The notes beneath the pieces were generated by a model. That model worked only from the letters and a program-made list of their open reading frames with translations. It was not told where the DNA came from and ran no database searches. Shown piece by piece: positions 43,334-56,955 of a DNA stretch of 64,000 nt; the stretch's first letter is position 1, and each line of letters begins with the position of its first letter. The DNA lies in the NCBI GenBank assembly GCA_033675545.1, contig JAWDGP010003375.1:111001-175000 (forward strand), given 5' to 3'. The translations under genes were made by a program, and so were the position numbers. The stretch is from Elysia crispata (Eukaryota > Mollusca > Gastropoda > Plakobranchidae).

Positions 43334-43573
43334 ATGTCTTTACCAGAACTCTCCGAGTCCAAAACACAGAGCGAGTTTGCTACCACTGATGCCAGCCAAC
43401 AGCAGCTTAATACCAGTAATGAGGATATGCCTGTTCAGCCTCACCCTCAAGATTCCCCTGACCTCAAACAGTCTTCACTGACCGGTTGGAGCGGCTCTAA
43501 AGAGAAGGATCTACATCTCAGAAAGGGACACACGCGAGCTCGGTTGGCTTGTTCCTGGTTTTCTCTTAATTAG
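43334..43573 (+). CDS. Orphan coding-like exon, possibly the N-terminus of the downstream channel gene
   Basis: An open frame starts at an ATG in good context (GACAAG before ATG) and reads MSLPELSESKTQSEFATTD, then a Gln/Asn/Pro-rich polar stretch, with even codon use unlike the repeats around it. A good acceptor, CTTACTTTTTGCAG, lies at about 43220-43233. A GT after TCACTGACCG (43488) would leave in phase 1, the phase needed to enter the DEG/ENaC exon at 52256, and would place a short polar cytoplasmic N-terminus before TM1 as in that family. The donor is weak and the intron would be 8.8 kb, so this is only a candidate. Confidence 0.35.
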   Translation: MSLPELSESKTQSEFATTDASQQQLNTSNEDMPVQPHPQDSPDLKQSSLTGWSGSKEKDLHLRKGHTRARLACSWFSLN

Positions 43574-43759
43574 TAAATTACTATTGTAAGCTTTGCTAAG
43601 TAGAAATATCCAGATATAAAAATTCTTCTATATTTATCATATTCTTCAACACAACTTTTTGGAAGGCACATTACAAGTTGCCTGTTATCTTTTTACCCTC
43701 ACCATCAGTGTAGACAATAAATGATTTTTCGAGTTGAGTAAGGAGAAAACTATTTGAGT

Positions 43760-43801
43760 TTTTTTTTTTTTTTTTTTAATTATTATTATTATTTTTTTTT
43801 T
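43760..43801. repeat. T-rich/(ATT)n tract
   Basis: Poly-T interrupted by ATT repeats. Confidence 0.9.
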
Positions 43802-44034
43802 CAACTCCCGTAAACATCATAATGAGAAGTTCTAGCGTTCTTCCAGAAGATGACATGCTTGCAGAAAATAGTGGTTCCGTCATACATTTGCTGTTGCTGA
43901 TCTCTGACACCAATCATGATTGATTGACCTAGATTGGTAGACTGATTGTTGAATGACGCCATGCACATCTCAGATTTAGCTCCACACACCATGAGAGCTT
44001 CTAATAGACCAGATAGTTAATTATGCGCATTTCA

Positions 44035-44245
44035 TGATGGAAGAGGGAATCAAAGGATCTATGCACAAATTACAAAGGAGAATCGGATCAAAGATACTAT
44101 GCGCAAATCACGAGGGGAAAACAGAATCAAAGATTTTATGCGCAGATCACGAGGGAAAAGTGAATTAAATATTCTATGCGCGAATCCAAGATGGAAAACA
44201 GAATCAAAGATTCTATGCGCGAATCAAGAGGGAGAGCAGAGTCAA
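44035..44245. repeat. Minisatellite, about 39-nt unit, 5 copies
   Basis: Units contain AATCAAAGATTCTATGCGC followed by an AATCACGAGGGGAAAAC-like part. Confidence 0.9.
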
Positions 44246-44639
44246 AGATTGAGTCTCCCATCTAAAAATTAATGTTTGGCTCATAAACATACATGGCCAA
44301 CTCTTGTTTAGTGAGCTTCATCTTTTCTGAAACATGTTTAGCATTGTTATCTTTAAAACAAAGTATCTCTCTCTTCTTGGTATGACCAAAAAGTGTTAAG
44401 TGAATTTGAACATTTTTAAAATGAGATATTTGAAAATTGACGTCACTACTGAGACAGTGATATAAATGGGGAAAAAAGTATTGTTTTCTGTTTAGCTCGA
44501 TGAAACCGCTAGCATGATCATGTTCATGCAGCAGATCGTATTTATAAAATGATAAAATCGAAACTATGTAATGAGCGGCTCGTACTGTTAGAGTGATACA
44601 CGACGGATACGAAAAGATGTATTCACAGAAACACATTGA

Positions 44640-45435
44640 CTCCAACTGTCAGAGATACGCGATGGATATGAAATGATGAATTCACAGTGACACATTAACT
44701 CAGACTGTCAGAGATACACGATGGATATGAAATGATGAATTCACAGTGACACATTAACTCAGACTGTCAGAGATACGCGATGGATATGAAATGATGAATT
44801 CACAGTGACACATTAACTCAGACTGTCAGAGATACACGATGGATATAAAAAGATGTATCAACAGTGACACATTGACTCAGACTGTCAGAGATACACGATG
44901 GATATGAAAAGATGTATGAACAGTGACACATTGACTCAGACTGTTAGAGATACAAGATGGATATGCAATGATGTATGAACAGAGACATATAGACTGTCAG
45001 AGATACGCGATTGATATGGAAAGATGTATTAACAGTGACACATTGACTCAGACTGTCAGAGATACACGATGGATATGAAATGATGAATTCACAGTGACAC
45101 ATTGACTCAGACTGTGAGAGATACAAGATGGATATGAAATGATGTATTTACAGAGACATATTGACTCAGACTGTCAGAGATACGCGATTGATATGGAAAG
45201 ATATATTAATAGTAAGATATTGACTCAGACTCTCAGAGATACACGATGGATATGAAAATGAATTATTTATTCACAACGACACATCGACTCAGACTGCGAG
45301 ATATATACGACAGATATGAAATGATTTATTAACAGTGACACATCGGCCTTGACTGTCAGAGATACATGATGGATATGAATTGATTTATTTACAGTGACAC
45401 ACTGACTCAGACTGTCAGACAGACACGGCGGATAT
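44640..45435. repeat. Minisatellite, about 59-nt unit, about 13 copies
   Basis: Units hold GACTGTCAGAGATACACGAT, GGATATGAAATGATG and ACAGTGACACATTGACTC. Confidence 0.95.
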
Positions 45436-45572
45436 GAAACAATTTGGTAACAATCATTTTCCTACTTCATTTTTGTTTGCGAGTTAAACATTTTTTGCAC
45501 TTAACTTCCATGTTAAGTCGTGTTTCTTACCATTTTAATGTAATGCTTATTTGGTTGAGAGAAAAATAATAA

Positions 45573-45574
45573 CC

Positions 45575-45605
<31 letters not shown>

Positions 45606-45623
45606 AAAAAAAAAAAAAAAAAA
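45573..45623. repeat. Poly-C/poly-A junction
   Basis: 23 C followed directly by about 28 A. Confidence 0.97.
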
Positions 45624-45784
45624 CCAAAAGCCTACGTAGTGCTCATGCAGCTTTGCTCTATCGTGATTCAAGGTATGTGAGTGAGAAGCAGCCTCGGCGG
45701 TCACAACCAGAAATTGTAGTGAAGAGATTCTCCAAGTGGACAACGTGCCGTGGTTTTGCTAAAGCCTTTTCTATGGATAGGAGT

Positions 45785-46740
<956 letters not shown>

Positions 46741-46759
46741 AGACTTTACTTATAATTTA

Positions 46760-49700
46760 CCTTGGAGACAGGCACGCAACTACGAGCAGAATGTTCTTAT
46801 AGAGAGGTGTATAAATAGCAGATTTTCTCCACCATTTATTTTTGATAAAGAAGTGTATAAATAGCAGACTGACTGCACCATTTACCTTTGTTAGAGAGGT
46901 GTATAATTAGCAAACTATCTCCACCATTTAATTTTCATAAAGAGGTGTATAGTTAGCAGACTCTCTCCATCATTTACTTTTTATAAAGAGGTGTATAATT
47001 AGCAAACTATCTCCATCTTTTCCTTTTGTTAGATAGGTGTATAATTAGCAGACTGTCTCCATCATTTACTTTTGGTAAAGAAGTGTATAATTATCAGATT
47101 TTCTCCTTCATTTACCTTTGATAGAGAGGTGTATAATTAGCAGATTTTCTCATCTCCATCATTTACTTTTAATAGACAGGTGTATAATCAGACAACTGTC
47201 TTCATCATTTACTTTTGATAGAGAAGTTTAAAATACGCAAACTTTCTCCATCATTTACCTTTAATAGAGAGGTGTACAATTAGCAGACTATATCCATCAT
47301 TTACCTTTGATAGAGAGGTGTATAATTAGCAGACTGTCTCCATCATTTACTTTTGATAAAGAGGTGTATAATTATCAGACTGTCTCCACCATTTATTTTT
47401 GATAAAGAGATTTATAATTAGCAGACTTTCTCCATCATTTAAATTTGATAGAGAAGTATATAGTTTGCAATCTTCACCATTAAATTTTGATAAAGAGATA
47501 CATAATTAGCAAACTATGTCCATCTTTTACTTTTGATAAAGAGGTGTATAATTAGCAGAATGGCTGCACCATTTACTTTTGATAGGGAGGTGTATAATTA
47601 GCAGACTGTCTCCACCTCCACCATTTACATTTGATAGAGATGTGTATATGTAGCAGACTGTCTCCACTATTTACTTTCGATAGAGAGGTGTATAATTTGC
47701 AGACTATCTCCACCATTTAATTTTGATAAAGAGGTAGATAATTAGCAAACTATCTCCATCATTTACTTTCGATAAAGAGGTGTATAATTAGCAGACTGAC
47801 TGCACCATTTACTTTTGATAGAGAGGTGCATAAGTAGCAGACTTTCACCATCATTTACCTTTGATAGAGAGGTGTATAATCAGTAGACTGTCTCCATCAT
47901 TTACTTTGATCTAGGTGTATAATTAGCATGCTATCTCCATCATTTACTTTTAATAGAGAGATGTATAATGAGCTGACTGTCTCCAACATTTACTTTTCAG
48001 AAAGAGGTGTTTAATAAGCATACTATATCTATCATTTACTTTTAATAGAGAGATGTATAATGATCTGACTGTCTCCAACATTTACTTTTGATAAAGAGGT
48101 TTATAATAGAGAGTTGTATAATCAGTAGACTTTCTCCATCATATACGTTTGATAGAGAGTTGTTTATGAGCAGACTGTCTTAAGCATTTGCCTTTTTTAG
48201 AGAGGTGTATAATAAGCAGACTATCTCCACCATTTAATTTTCATAAAGAGGTGTATAATTAGCAAACTATGTCTATTATTTACTTTTGTTAAAGAGGTGA
48301 TAATTAGGAGACTGACTGAACCATTTACTATTGATGAAGAGGTGTATTATTAGCACAATGCCTCCACCTCCACCATTTACCTTTGATAGAGAGGTGTATA
48401 TTTAGCAGACTGTCTTCACCATTTACTTTTAATAAAGAGGTGTTTAATTAGCAGACTGTCTCCACCATTTACTTTTCGAAAAGAGGTGTATAATCAGCAG
48501 ACTATCTCTACCATTTACTTTTGATAGAGAGGTTTTTAATTAGCAAACTTTCTCCATCATTTAAATTTGGTAGAGAGGTGTATAATTTGCAGACTATCTC
48601 CACCATTTAATTTTGATAAAGAGGTAGATAATTAGCAAACTATCTCCATCATTTACTTTCGATAAGGAGGTGTATAATTAGCAGACTGACTGTACCATTT
48701 ACTTTTGATAGAGAGGTTTATAATTAGCAGACTTTCTCCATCATTTTCCTTTGATACAGAGGTGTATAATCAGCAGACTGTCTTCACCATTACTTTTAAT
48801 AGAGAGGTGTATAATCAGTAGACTGTCTCCATCATATACTTTTAATAGAGAGGTTTATATAAACATACTGTCTCCATCATTTACTTTTGATAATGAGGTG
48901 TATAATTAGCAAACTATCTCCATCATTTACTTTTGATAGAGATGTGTATGATCAGCAAAATGTCTCCATCATTTACTTCTCATAGAGAGGTTTATAATTA
49001 GCAGACTGTCTCTATCATTTACCTTTGATAGAGAGGTATATAATTAGCACACTGTCTCCACCATATACTTTTTATAAAGGAGTGTATAATCAGTAGACTG
49101 TCTCTATCATTTACTTTTGACAGTGAGGTGTAATCAGCAGACTGTCTCCATCATTTCCTTTGAGATAGGTGTATAATTAGCAGACTGTCTCCATAATTTA
49201 CTTTTGATAAAGAAGTGTATAATTAGCAGTATATCTCCTTCATTTAGTTTTGATATAGAGGTGTATAATCAGATAACTCTCTCCATCATTTACTTTTGAT
49301 AAAGAGGTGTATAATTAGCAGACTTTCTTTCTCCATCATTTACCTTTGATAGAAGGGTATATGATTAGCAGACTATCTTCATCATTTACTTTTGATAGAT
49401 AGGTGTATAATTAGCAGACTGTCTCCATCATTTACCTTTGATAAAGGAGTGTATAATCAGTAGACTGTCTCATCATTTACTTTTGACAGAGAGGTGTATA
49501 ATCAGCAGACTGTCTTCACCTTTTTTTTTTGATAAAGAAGTGTATAATTAGCAGACTATCTCCATCATTTACTTTTAATAGAGAGGTGTATAATGAGCAT
49601 ACTGTCTCCAACATTTACTTTTGATAAAGAGGTGTATAATTAGCAGACTGTCTCCATCATTTACTTTTGATAAAGAAGTGTATAATTAGCAGAATATCTC

Positions 49701-51380
49701 CTTCATTTAGTTTTGATAGAGAGGTGTATAATCAGATAACTCTCTCCAACATTTACTTTTGATAAAGAGGTGTATAATTAGCAGACTGTCTCCATCATTT
49801 ACCTTTGATAGATAGGTGTATTATTAGCAGACTATCTTCATCATTTACTTTTTATAGAGAGGTTTATAATTAGCAGACTGTCTCCATCATTTACCTTTGA
49901 TAGAGAGGTATACAATTAGCAGACTATCTCCACCATATACTTTTGATAAAGGAGTGTATAATCAGTAGACTGTCTCCATCATTTACTTTTAATAGAGAGG
50001 TGTATAATGAGCATACTGTCTCCAACATTTACTTTTGATAAAGAGGTGTATAATTAGCAGACTGTCTCCATCATTTACTTTTGATAAAGAAGTGTATATT
50101 TAGCAGAATATCTCCTTCATTTATTTTTGATAGAGAGGTGTATAATCAGGTAACTCTCTCCATCATTTCCGTTTGATAGAGAGGTTTATAATTAGCAGAC
50201 TGTCTTCATCATATACTTTTGATAGAGAGGTGTATAATGAGCAGACCGCCTCAAGCATATACCTTTGTTAGAGAGGTGTATAATTAGCTGACTATCCCCA
50301 CCATTTAATATTGATAAAGAGATGTATAATTAGCACACTATGTCCATTATTTACTTTCGATAAAGAGGTGTATACTTAGGAGACTGACTGCACAATTTAC
50401 TATTGATAGACAGGTATATAATTAGCAGACTGCCTCCACCTCCACCATTTACCTTTGATAGAGAGATGTATATTTAGCAGACTGTCTTCACCATTTTTTT
50501 TATAAAGAGGTGTATAATTAGCAGACTATCTGCATCATTTACGTTTGATAGATAGGTGTATAATTAGCAGACTGTCTCCATCATTTACTTTCAATAAAGA
50601 GGTGTATAATCAGTATACCGTCTCCATCATTTACTGTTGATAGAGAAGTTTATATTTAGCAGACTGTCTCCATCATTTACTTTTGATAAAGAGGTTTATA
50701 ATTAGCAGACTGTCTCCATCATATTCTTTTGATAAAGAGGTGTATGATTAGCAGACTGTCTCCACCTCTTACTTTTGTTAAAGAGGTGTATAATTAGCAG
50801 ACTGTCTCCACCTTTTTTTTTTTATAAAGAAGTGTATAATTAGCAGACTATCTCCTTCATTTACTTTTTATAGAGAGGTGTATAATCAGATAATTCTCTC
50901 CGTCATTTACGTTTGATAGTGAGGTTTATAATTAGCAGACTGCCTCTATGTTATACTTTTGATAAACAGGTGTATAATTTGCAGACTGTCTCCACCTCCA
51001 CCATTTACCTTTGATAGAGAGATGTATATTTAGCAGACTGTCTTCACAATTTTTTTATAAAGAGGTGTATAATTCGCAGACTATCTGCATCATTTACGTT
51101 TGTTAGATAGGTGTATAATGAGCAGACTGTCTCCATCATTTACTTTTAATAGAGAGGATTATAATTAGCAGACTTTCTCCATTATTTACCTTTGATAGAG
51201 AGGTGTATAATTAGCAGACTATCTCCATCATTTACCTTTGATAGAGAGGTGTATAATTAGCAGACTATCTCTACCATTTACTTTTGATAAAGAGGTGTAT
51301 AATTAGCAGACTGTCTCCAACATTTCCCTTTGATAGAGAAGTGTATAACTAGCAGTCTATCTCCATCTTTTCCCTTTATT
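46760..51380. repeat. Large minisatellite, about 46-nt unit, about 100 copies
   Basis: Units read AGAGGTGTATAATTAGCAGA, CTGTCTCCATCATTTACTT and TTGATAG with many substitutions. Higher-order patterns recur (CTCCACCTCCACC insertions; blocks of several units repeated), so larger segments have also been duplicated. Confidence 0.97.
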
Positions 51381-51384
51381 CGAG

Positions 51385-52240
51385 ATGTATGTAACTGTGG
51401 TTTTTCTCCTCAACCACCTTAGGCAAAGAGGTATAATTATAAATAGCAGATATTTACATACAAATCTGTCTGTTCACATAACATCCGTTATATTGTGCTC
51501 GAGTCCAGTCCTTGTACAAGATTTGACCGGATGGGAATGTATTTCAAGTCTACGTAGGCCTCAGGAATTGGCTAGAAGGCAACTTATAGCAATGGTTGTC
51601 TCTTGTCTAGCCATAAAACGTGGGTTGGCTCGAAGGGAATATTTTTCATTTTCTGTTTCTAGTCTAGCCAGTTCCAGGAGTTTACTAAAAAGGCATTTAC
51701 TTATCTTTTGTGATGAATCATTCATAAGGGAGTTGTGGAGGATAAAATTTTTATATTTCATTGTTTATCTCAAGAATATTCAGGAGTCAGGAATTCACAA
51801 AAAACGTTTTGCGTTCGATGAGTTGTCTCAGGTCTAGCCATCAGACAGGAGTAGACAAAAGAGGTGAATAGTTCAATACTCATGCTCGGCACCCGTCCAG
51901 CTATCTGATTTACTATTTATTTTCATAAAAATTTAGACAATCACGTTGAAATGTACTTAATAGCAGAAAAAACAAACATGACCACCATGAGCCAATGAGC
52001 TCTCAGTCTCAGGTTTAGAACAAAGTGTTTAAACTCTACGATTCCAGCTTGCATTGCATGTGATGCTAATATTGTTTGCGGTAGGACAGCCAGACAGTTC
52101 AGAATAAACTGAGTGTCATGACCTACAGCCAGACAGTTTAGAATAAACCGAGTGTCATGACCTTGCCGTGAGAGCTGTGGAGGCACACCCTCGGAGTTTC
52201 CTGGTTTAGGGGTGGGGGAGTGGAGGATTAAAACTACAGC
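51385..52240. other. Single-copy stretch before the channel gene
   Basis: A 150-codon open frame at 51385-51837 has no family resemblance and I do not call it. A short duplication (AGCCAGACAGTT...GAATAAAC) lies at 52088-52148. Confidence 0.45.
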
Positions 52241-52255
52241 TGTGTTTGCTTTTAG

Positions 52256-52462
52256 CATTTTTTGACATGGCGCACCCTCGTCTTACCGGCCGTATTTTGG
52301 CGCCAACCTCCAGGCGATTTTGGCTGGCGGCGACACTAATCTCCATGGGAATTCTCCTGAAATGCCTGGTTGAGATCTATGGCAACTACCATGAGTATCA
52401 GTGGGAGAGATTCTGCCATTTCCTACAGTGACTATCTGTAGCCTGAGTGAGCTGGACACAAG
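52256..52462 (+). pseudogene. DEG/ENaC TM1 exon with frameshift
   Basis: After the acceptor TTTGCTTTTAG the frame reads FFDMAHPRLTGRILAPTS, then the membrane segment RRFWLAATLISMGILLKCLV and EIYGNYHEY, all typical of the DEG/ENaC N-terminus. The conserved post-TM1 motif (LPFPTVTIC) follows only in another frame, entered near 52399. One missing base just after the Tyr codon explains the shift. Donor AG|GTAAGT at 52463. Confidence 0.82.
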
Positions 52463-52494
52463 GTAAGTCTGACATATAGACTGATAGATAGATA

Positions 52495-52586
<92 letters not shown>
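52495..52586. repeat. (GA)n microsatellite
   Basis: About 90 nt of GA, 30 nt after the donor of the TM1 exon. Confidence 0.97.
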
Positions 52587-52589
<3 letters not shown>

Positions 52590-53009
52590 GTTAGGTAGTC
52601 TAACCTCACCCGTGTCAGTGCCCCCTCCCCCTCCCCCCACTAATACCTTATCCTCCCTTATGTGTGTTTCCCCAGGAAGGCCAACCATCTGCAAGGTGTG
52701 ACCAACGCCTCGGAGAAGCTGTTCAGTTTGTTCGCTACAGAGAGCCTAGTGTCAGGACAACTGGACGCGCTGCTGAGCGGCCAAACCTATGACGATATCC
52801 TCGGCTTGACCATACAACAAATAGTTGCTGGTGAGTTGGCCCGTCTCAAAACTAGCGTGCGTACTCTCAATCATTGCAAAGCTTTGTTTAAGCCCACATT
52901 AATTGTCTAAGGTTTTTACACTGGACTCTAATCTACCTGCATGGTATCAGCCAGAGACACTGCTGCATGTTTTCTCCACGATTATGAATCAACATTATTG
53001 ATATGTTAC

Positions 53010-53725
53010 ACTTTGTTTTCGTCTTAATTACATCATAGAGAATAAGCAATTCATTAATGATCTGATACACTTTATTTTAGTCTTAATTACATCATAGAAA
53101 ATAGGCAATACATTAATGATCTGATACACTTTATTTTAGTCTTAATTACATCATAGAAAATAAGCAATACATTAATGATCTGATACACTTTATTTTAGTC
53201 TTAATTACATCATAGAAAATAAGCAATACATTAATGATCTGATACACTTTATTTTAGTCTTAATTACATCATAGAAAATAGGCAATACATTAATGATCTG
53301 ATACACTTTATTTTAGTCTTAATTACATCATAGAAAATAAGCAATACATTAATGATCTGATACACTTTATTTTAGTCTTAATTACATCATAGAAAATAAG
53401 CAATACATTAATGATCTGATACACTTTATTTTAGTCTTAATTACATCATAGAAAATAAGCAATACATTAATGATATGACACACTTTGTTTTAGTCTTAAT
53501 TACATCATAAGAAATAAGCAAAACATTAATGATCCTATATGACTATAGACTTCGCTTTAGTCTAAATTACATCAAAAGAAATAAGCAATACATTAATGAT
53601 ATGATACACTTTATTTTAGTCTTAATTATATCATAGAAAACAAGTAATACATTAATGATCTGATACACTTTGTTTTTAGTCTTAATTACATCATACGAAA
53701 TAAGCAACACATTAATGATCCTACA
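53010..53725. repeat. Minisatellite, 60-nt unit, about 12 copies
   Basis: Units contain TTTAGTCTTAATTACATCAT, AGAAAATAAGCAATAC and ATTAATGATCTGATACACTT. The central copies are almost identical. Confidence 0.96.
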
Positions 53726-54010
53726 AACTTCGCTTTATAAAAATACGCAATGCAACCAACAGAGACGCTTATTGCTGCTCAGAAATTGTCGTGGAAAAAA
53801 TTAAATTGACTAAAATTTTTTTCGTGGGATTTTGAAAACCCCCGACAATTCTGAACAACAAAATGTATCCCATATAAGGTCAAGTTGCAACAACAGATCC
53901 ACAGTAACGAGGTTAAATTTATACAAAGTATAATTATTCACATTTAATTCTGCACGTGGCAAGAAGCTGCACGTCCATCCAACTTGAAGTTCTTTGTTTC
54001 CCGAGAGCAG

Positions 54011-54246
54011 AGGCCAGCATCAGGCTGGAAGACCTGCTCGTCTACTGCTCTTACGAGAGCATACCGTTCCGATCCGGCTCCAAGTTGAAGAGGGATGAGC
54101 AGTACCCACACTGTTTCCACTTCAACGCGAACACGGCCAGTGGGATGTGGACAAGATCTGTAGGGGCCACAACAGGACTGAGGGTTATTCTGCGCATAGA
54201 CGAGTAAGCGTTTCTGGTCGGTCAAATGCTAGAAGCTGGGGTCAAG
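54011..54246 (+). pseudogene. DEG/ENaC palm-domain exon with in-frame TAA
   Basis: Open from ASIRLEDLLVYCSYESIPF through CFHFN to GLRVILRIDE, then TAA (54205-54207), then AFLVGQMLEAGVK and a GTAGGC donor. The reading after the stop continues in phase into VILHKVGTF at 54685, as expected for the family (D-E-Y ... G-[VI]-[KR]-V-x-I-H). The GAGTAAGC at the stop could itself serve as a donor (54204), but that leaves in the wrong phase. Confidence 0.78.
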
Positions 54247-54777
54247 GTAGGCGGGCGTGTGAGGTGCACGGGTGTAGGTCTATTGCGAAGATTCTCAATG
54301 TGTCAAGACTCCATTAAACTAGCGATGACAAGACTCGCTGGGCCGCTGTTTACAAGCGATCAGATAAAGTTTATGGATGGCAAATAATAACCGATTAACT
54401 AGTCGTTATTTCCATACAACAGAACTTACTACATGGCAAGTATAAGGAATATTATGGTTACTATCAACTAATCGATCAATCAATACACCCATACAAAAAC
54501 TATTGTTCAACAGTGCTGTGTGTCCATAGTACATATAGGTACAAGCAATCGAAAACCAGCAAAGACCTACAATAACTCGTACTTTCACTCTGCTTTTATT
54601 TTTGTTTATTGTAACCTTCCCAAGTCCTATTTATTGCAACAGTGGTGTTTGAACTCAGCCCGAATTTTGTATCTTGAATTGTAGGTGATCCTCCACAAAG
54701 TAGGAACTTTTGCTGAAGCAGACATCAGCGGAATCATATTAGGCCCAGGCACAGCAACGTTCATGCCGTTACATTAT

Positions 54778-55205
54778 ACCCAGGTTAGTTATGTGGGGCA
54801 ATATAATCAGATTAATCAAAGGTTACAGAATACTCAGGTTAGTCAAATATTACAGTATACCTAGGTTAGGTATGTATAACAATATACCTAGGTTAATCAA
54901 AGGTTACATTACATCCAGGATAGTTATGTGTAACAATATACCCAGGTTATTCAAAGGTTACAGTAAACCCAGGTTAGTTATCTGTTCAATATACCCAGGT
55001 TGGTTATGTGTAATAATGAACCCAGGTTATTAAAAGGTTACAGTAAACCCAGGTTAGTTATGTTTAACAATATACCCAGGTTTGTCAAACGTATATCCAG
55101 GTTAGTTATGTGTAACAATATACCCAGGTTTATCAAAGGTTACAGTAAGCCCAGGTTAGTTATGTGTAATAATTTACCCAGGTTAGTAAAAGTTTACAGG
55201 TTTAC
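54778..55205. repeat. Minisatellite, about 26-54-nt units, starting at a donor
   Basis: The exon end TATACCCAG|GTTAGTTATGTG is copied repeatedly as TATACCCAGGTTAGTTATG then TGTAACAA, alternating with CAGGTTAATCAAAGGTTACA forms. Confidence 0.93.
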
Positions 55206-55207
55206 AG

Positions 55208-55490
55208 GCCCGGGTGAATTAAGCCAAGTTTAGTATGATGGTAACCACCAGGACTTTTGAGGTCAATGAGTGCTGAGCTGCCCGGGTGAATTAAGCCAAG
55301 TTTAGTATGATGGTAACCACCAGGACTTTTGAGGTCAATGAGTGCTGAGCTGCCCGGGTGAATTAAGCCAAGTTTAGTATGATGGTAACCACCAGGACTT
55401 TTGAGGTCAATGAGTGCTGAGCTGCCCGGGTGAATTAAGCCAAGTTTAGTATGATGGTAACCACCAGGACTTTTGAGGTCAGTGAGTGCT
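55208..55490. repeat. Tandem repeat, 72-nt unit, 4 near-identical copies
   Basis: Unit starts GCCCGGGTGAATTAAGCC and ends AGTGCTGAGCT. Near identity indicates a recent expansion (or an assembly feature). Confidence 0.96.
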
Positions 55491-55709
55491 GAGTACTCTT
55501 AAAATTTCCAAGCTTAACTGAAAAAACAAGATATTTGGCATCATGAATACAATGTTCAACAAATCGGTCATAAACATACGACTTAGACTTCATGTATTTT
55601 AACTAATATTTTTCTTTCCCGCAGATACTTACAGAAGTGTGAACTTCTTTAACCAGTCTGAATGTTCTCTGCGAGACTACTTGAAATGTTTCCGGCCTAA
55701 ATTTCGTAA

Positions 55710-56460
55710 GTACTTGTGTCTTTTTTTTCACATCTCAGGATCTTTAATATTCTTAAGTGAAAAGTATTTTTATAATGTAAGAAATTTGAGGTTAGCAAAA
55801 TGGTGGAAAATTTAATACGAAGACTTTAAAATTACCTAAGAAAGAAAACGATTGGAAAAGAATATTATTTCGGGAACATTATCTTTTAAAATAGACCCAT
55901 AAATCTATGGTTTTGCAAGTGTAACGGTAATATTTTTTGCTGCTCTATTAGGATCAGTCAATTCTGAACGTCGCAGTAGAATTAATTAATTATCAATAGT
56001 CCTGAAGTACAGTAAAAATACGTATAGTGCAACTCCAAAATGTACAAAACAACACATAAGCTCTCGATTTTACGCCTTCATCAGACAAAAAACCAACAGC
56101 AATTCACAGCACAAGGATAGTCTCATTCAGATGTTGAAAAGAAACTTTAAAAAGATATAATTACATAAAGGGATAATATATAGAAAACTCTACCTAGAAA
56201 ATTGGATCGTGTAAATATAAATAAAGTTATCTTACGTCAGGGATTAGTAATCTAAGAGAGTGAAAAAGAAAGAAAACTAACTAAATAAAATAAGTAAGTT
56301 CGTTTGCATAAGTTGTAACAAGTCCTCTAAATGTTATACTTCATATGGCTCCCCCTATGCCACTGCACCCCCTTCATTTATCCTTTTTTTTCCCAAGATG
56401 CTGTACGTGCCTTTTTTACTAATCTGTTCACTTTTCTAATCTGCGCCACTTTTCTTGTCT
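55710..56460. other. Intron of the channel gene, no recognisable feature
   Basis: Single-copy A/T-rich sequence; I see nothing in it. Confidence 0.5.
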
Positions 56461-56464
56461 ACAG

Positions 56465-56955
56465 ACTTGAACTTCTTAGAGCTTGAGATCTTGTTATTGT
56501 AGACCTGACCTAAATTTGCTCTAATTTTACAATGTCCAGAGCTTGAGTTCCTACTGCAGGAGACCTGACCTCAATTCGCTCTAATTTTATAATGTCCAGA
56601 GCTTGAGGTCTTACTGCAGTAGATCTGATATCAATTCGCTCTAATTTTATAATGTCCAGAGCTTGAGATCTTACTGCAGTAGACTTGACCTCAATTCGCT
56701 CTAGTTTTATAATGTCCAGAGCTTGAGATCTTACTGCAGTAGACCTGACCTCAATTCGCTCTAGTTTTATAATGTCCAGAGCTTGAGATCTTACTGCAGT
56801 AGACCTGACCTCAATTCGCTCTAGTTTTTTACTGTCCTGAGCCTGGGCTTCTGCTGCTGTAGACCTGACCTCAACTCACTCTAATTTTTAATTTCCCGAG
56901 CTTGAGATCCTGCTGCTGTAGACCTGACCTCATTTCGCTCTAATTTTTGACACAA
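56465..56955. repeat. Minisatellite, 60-nt unit, about 8 copies, ending at an exon
   Basis: Units contain TGACCTCAATTCGCTCTA, TTTTATAATGTCCAGAGC and TTGAGATCTTACTGCAGTAG. The last unit runs to within about 10 nt of the exon at 56957. Confidence 0.95.

Noticed and set aside
51385-51837. 150-codon plus-strand open frame
   Set aside because: No recognised domain, no good splice context, and it begins inside the decayed end of the large minisatellite.
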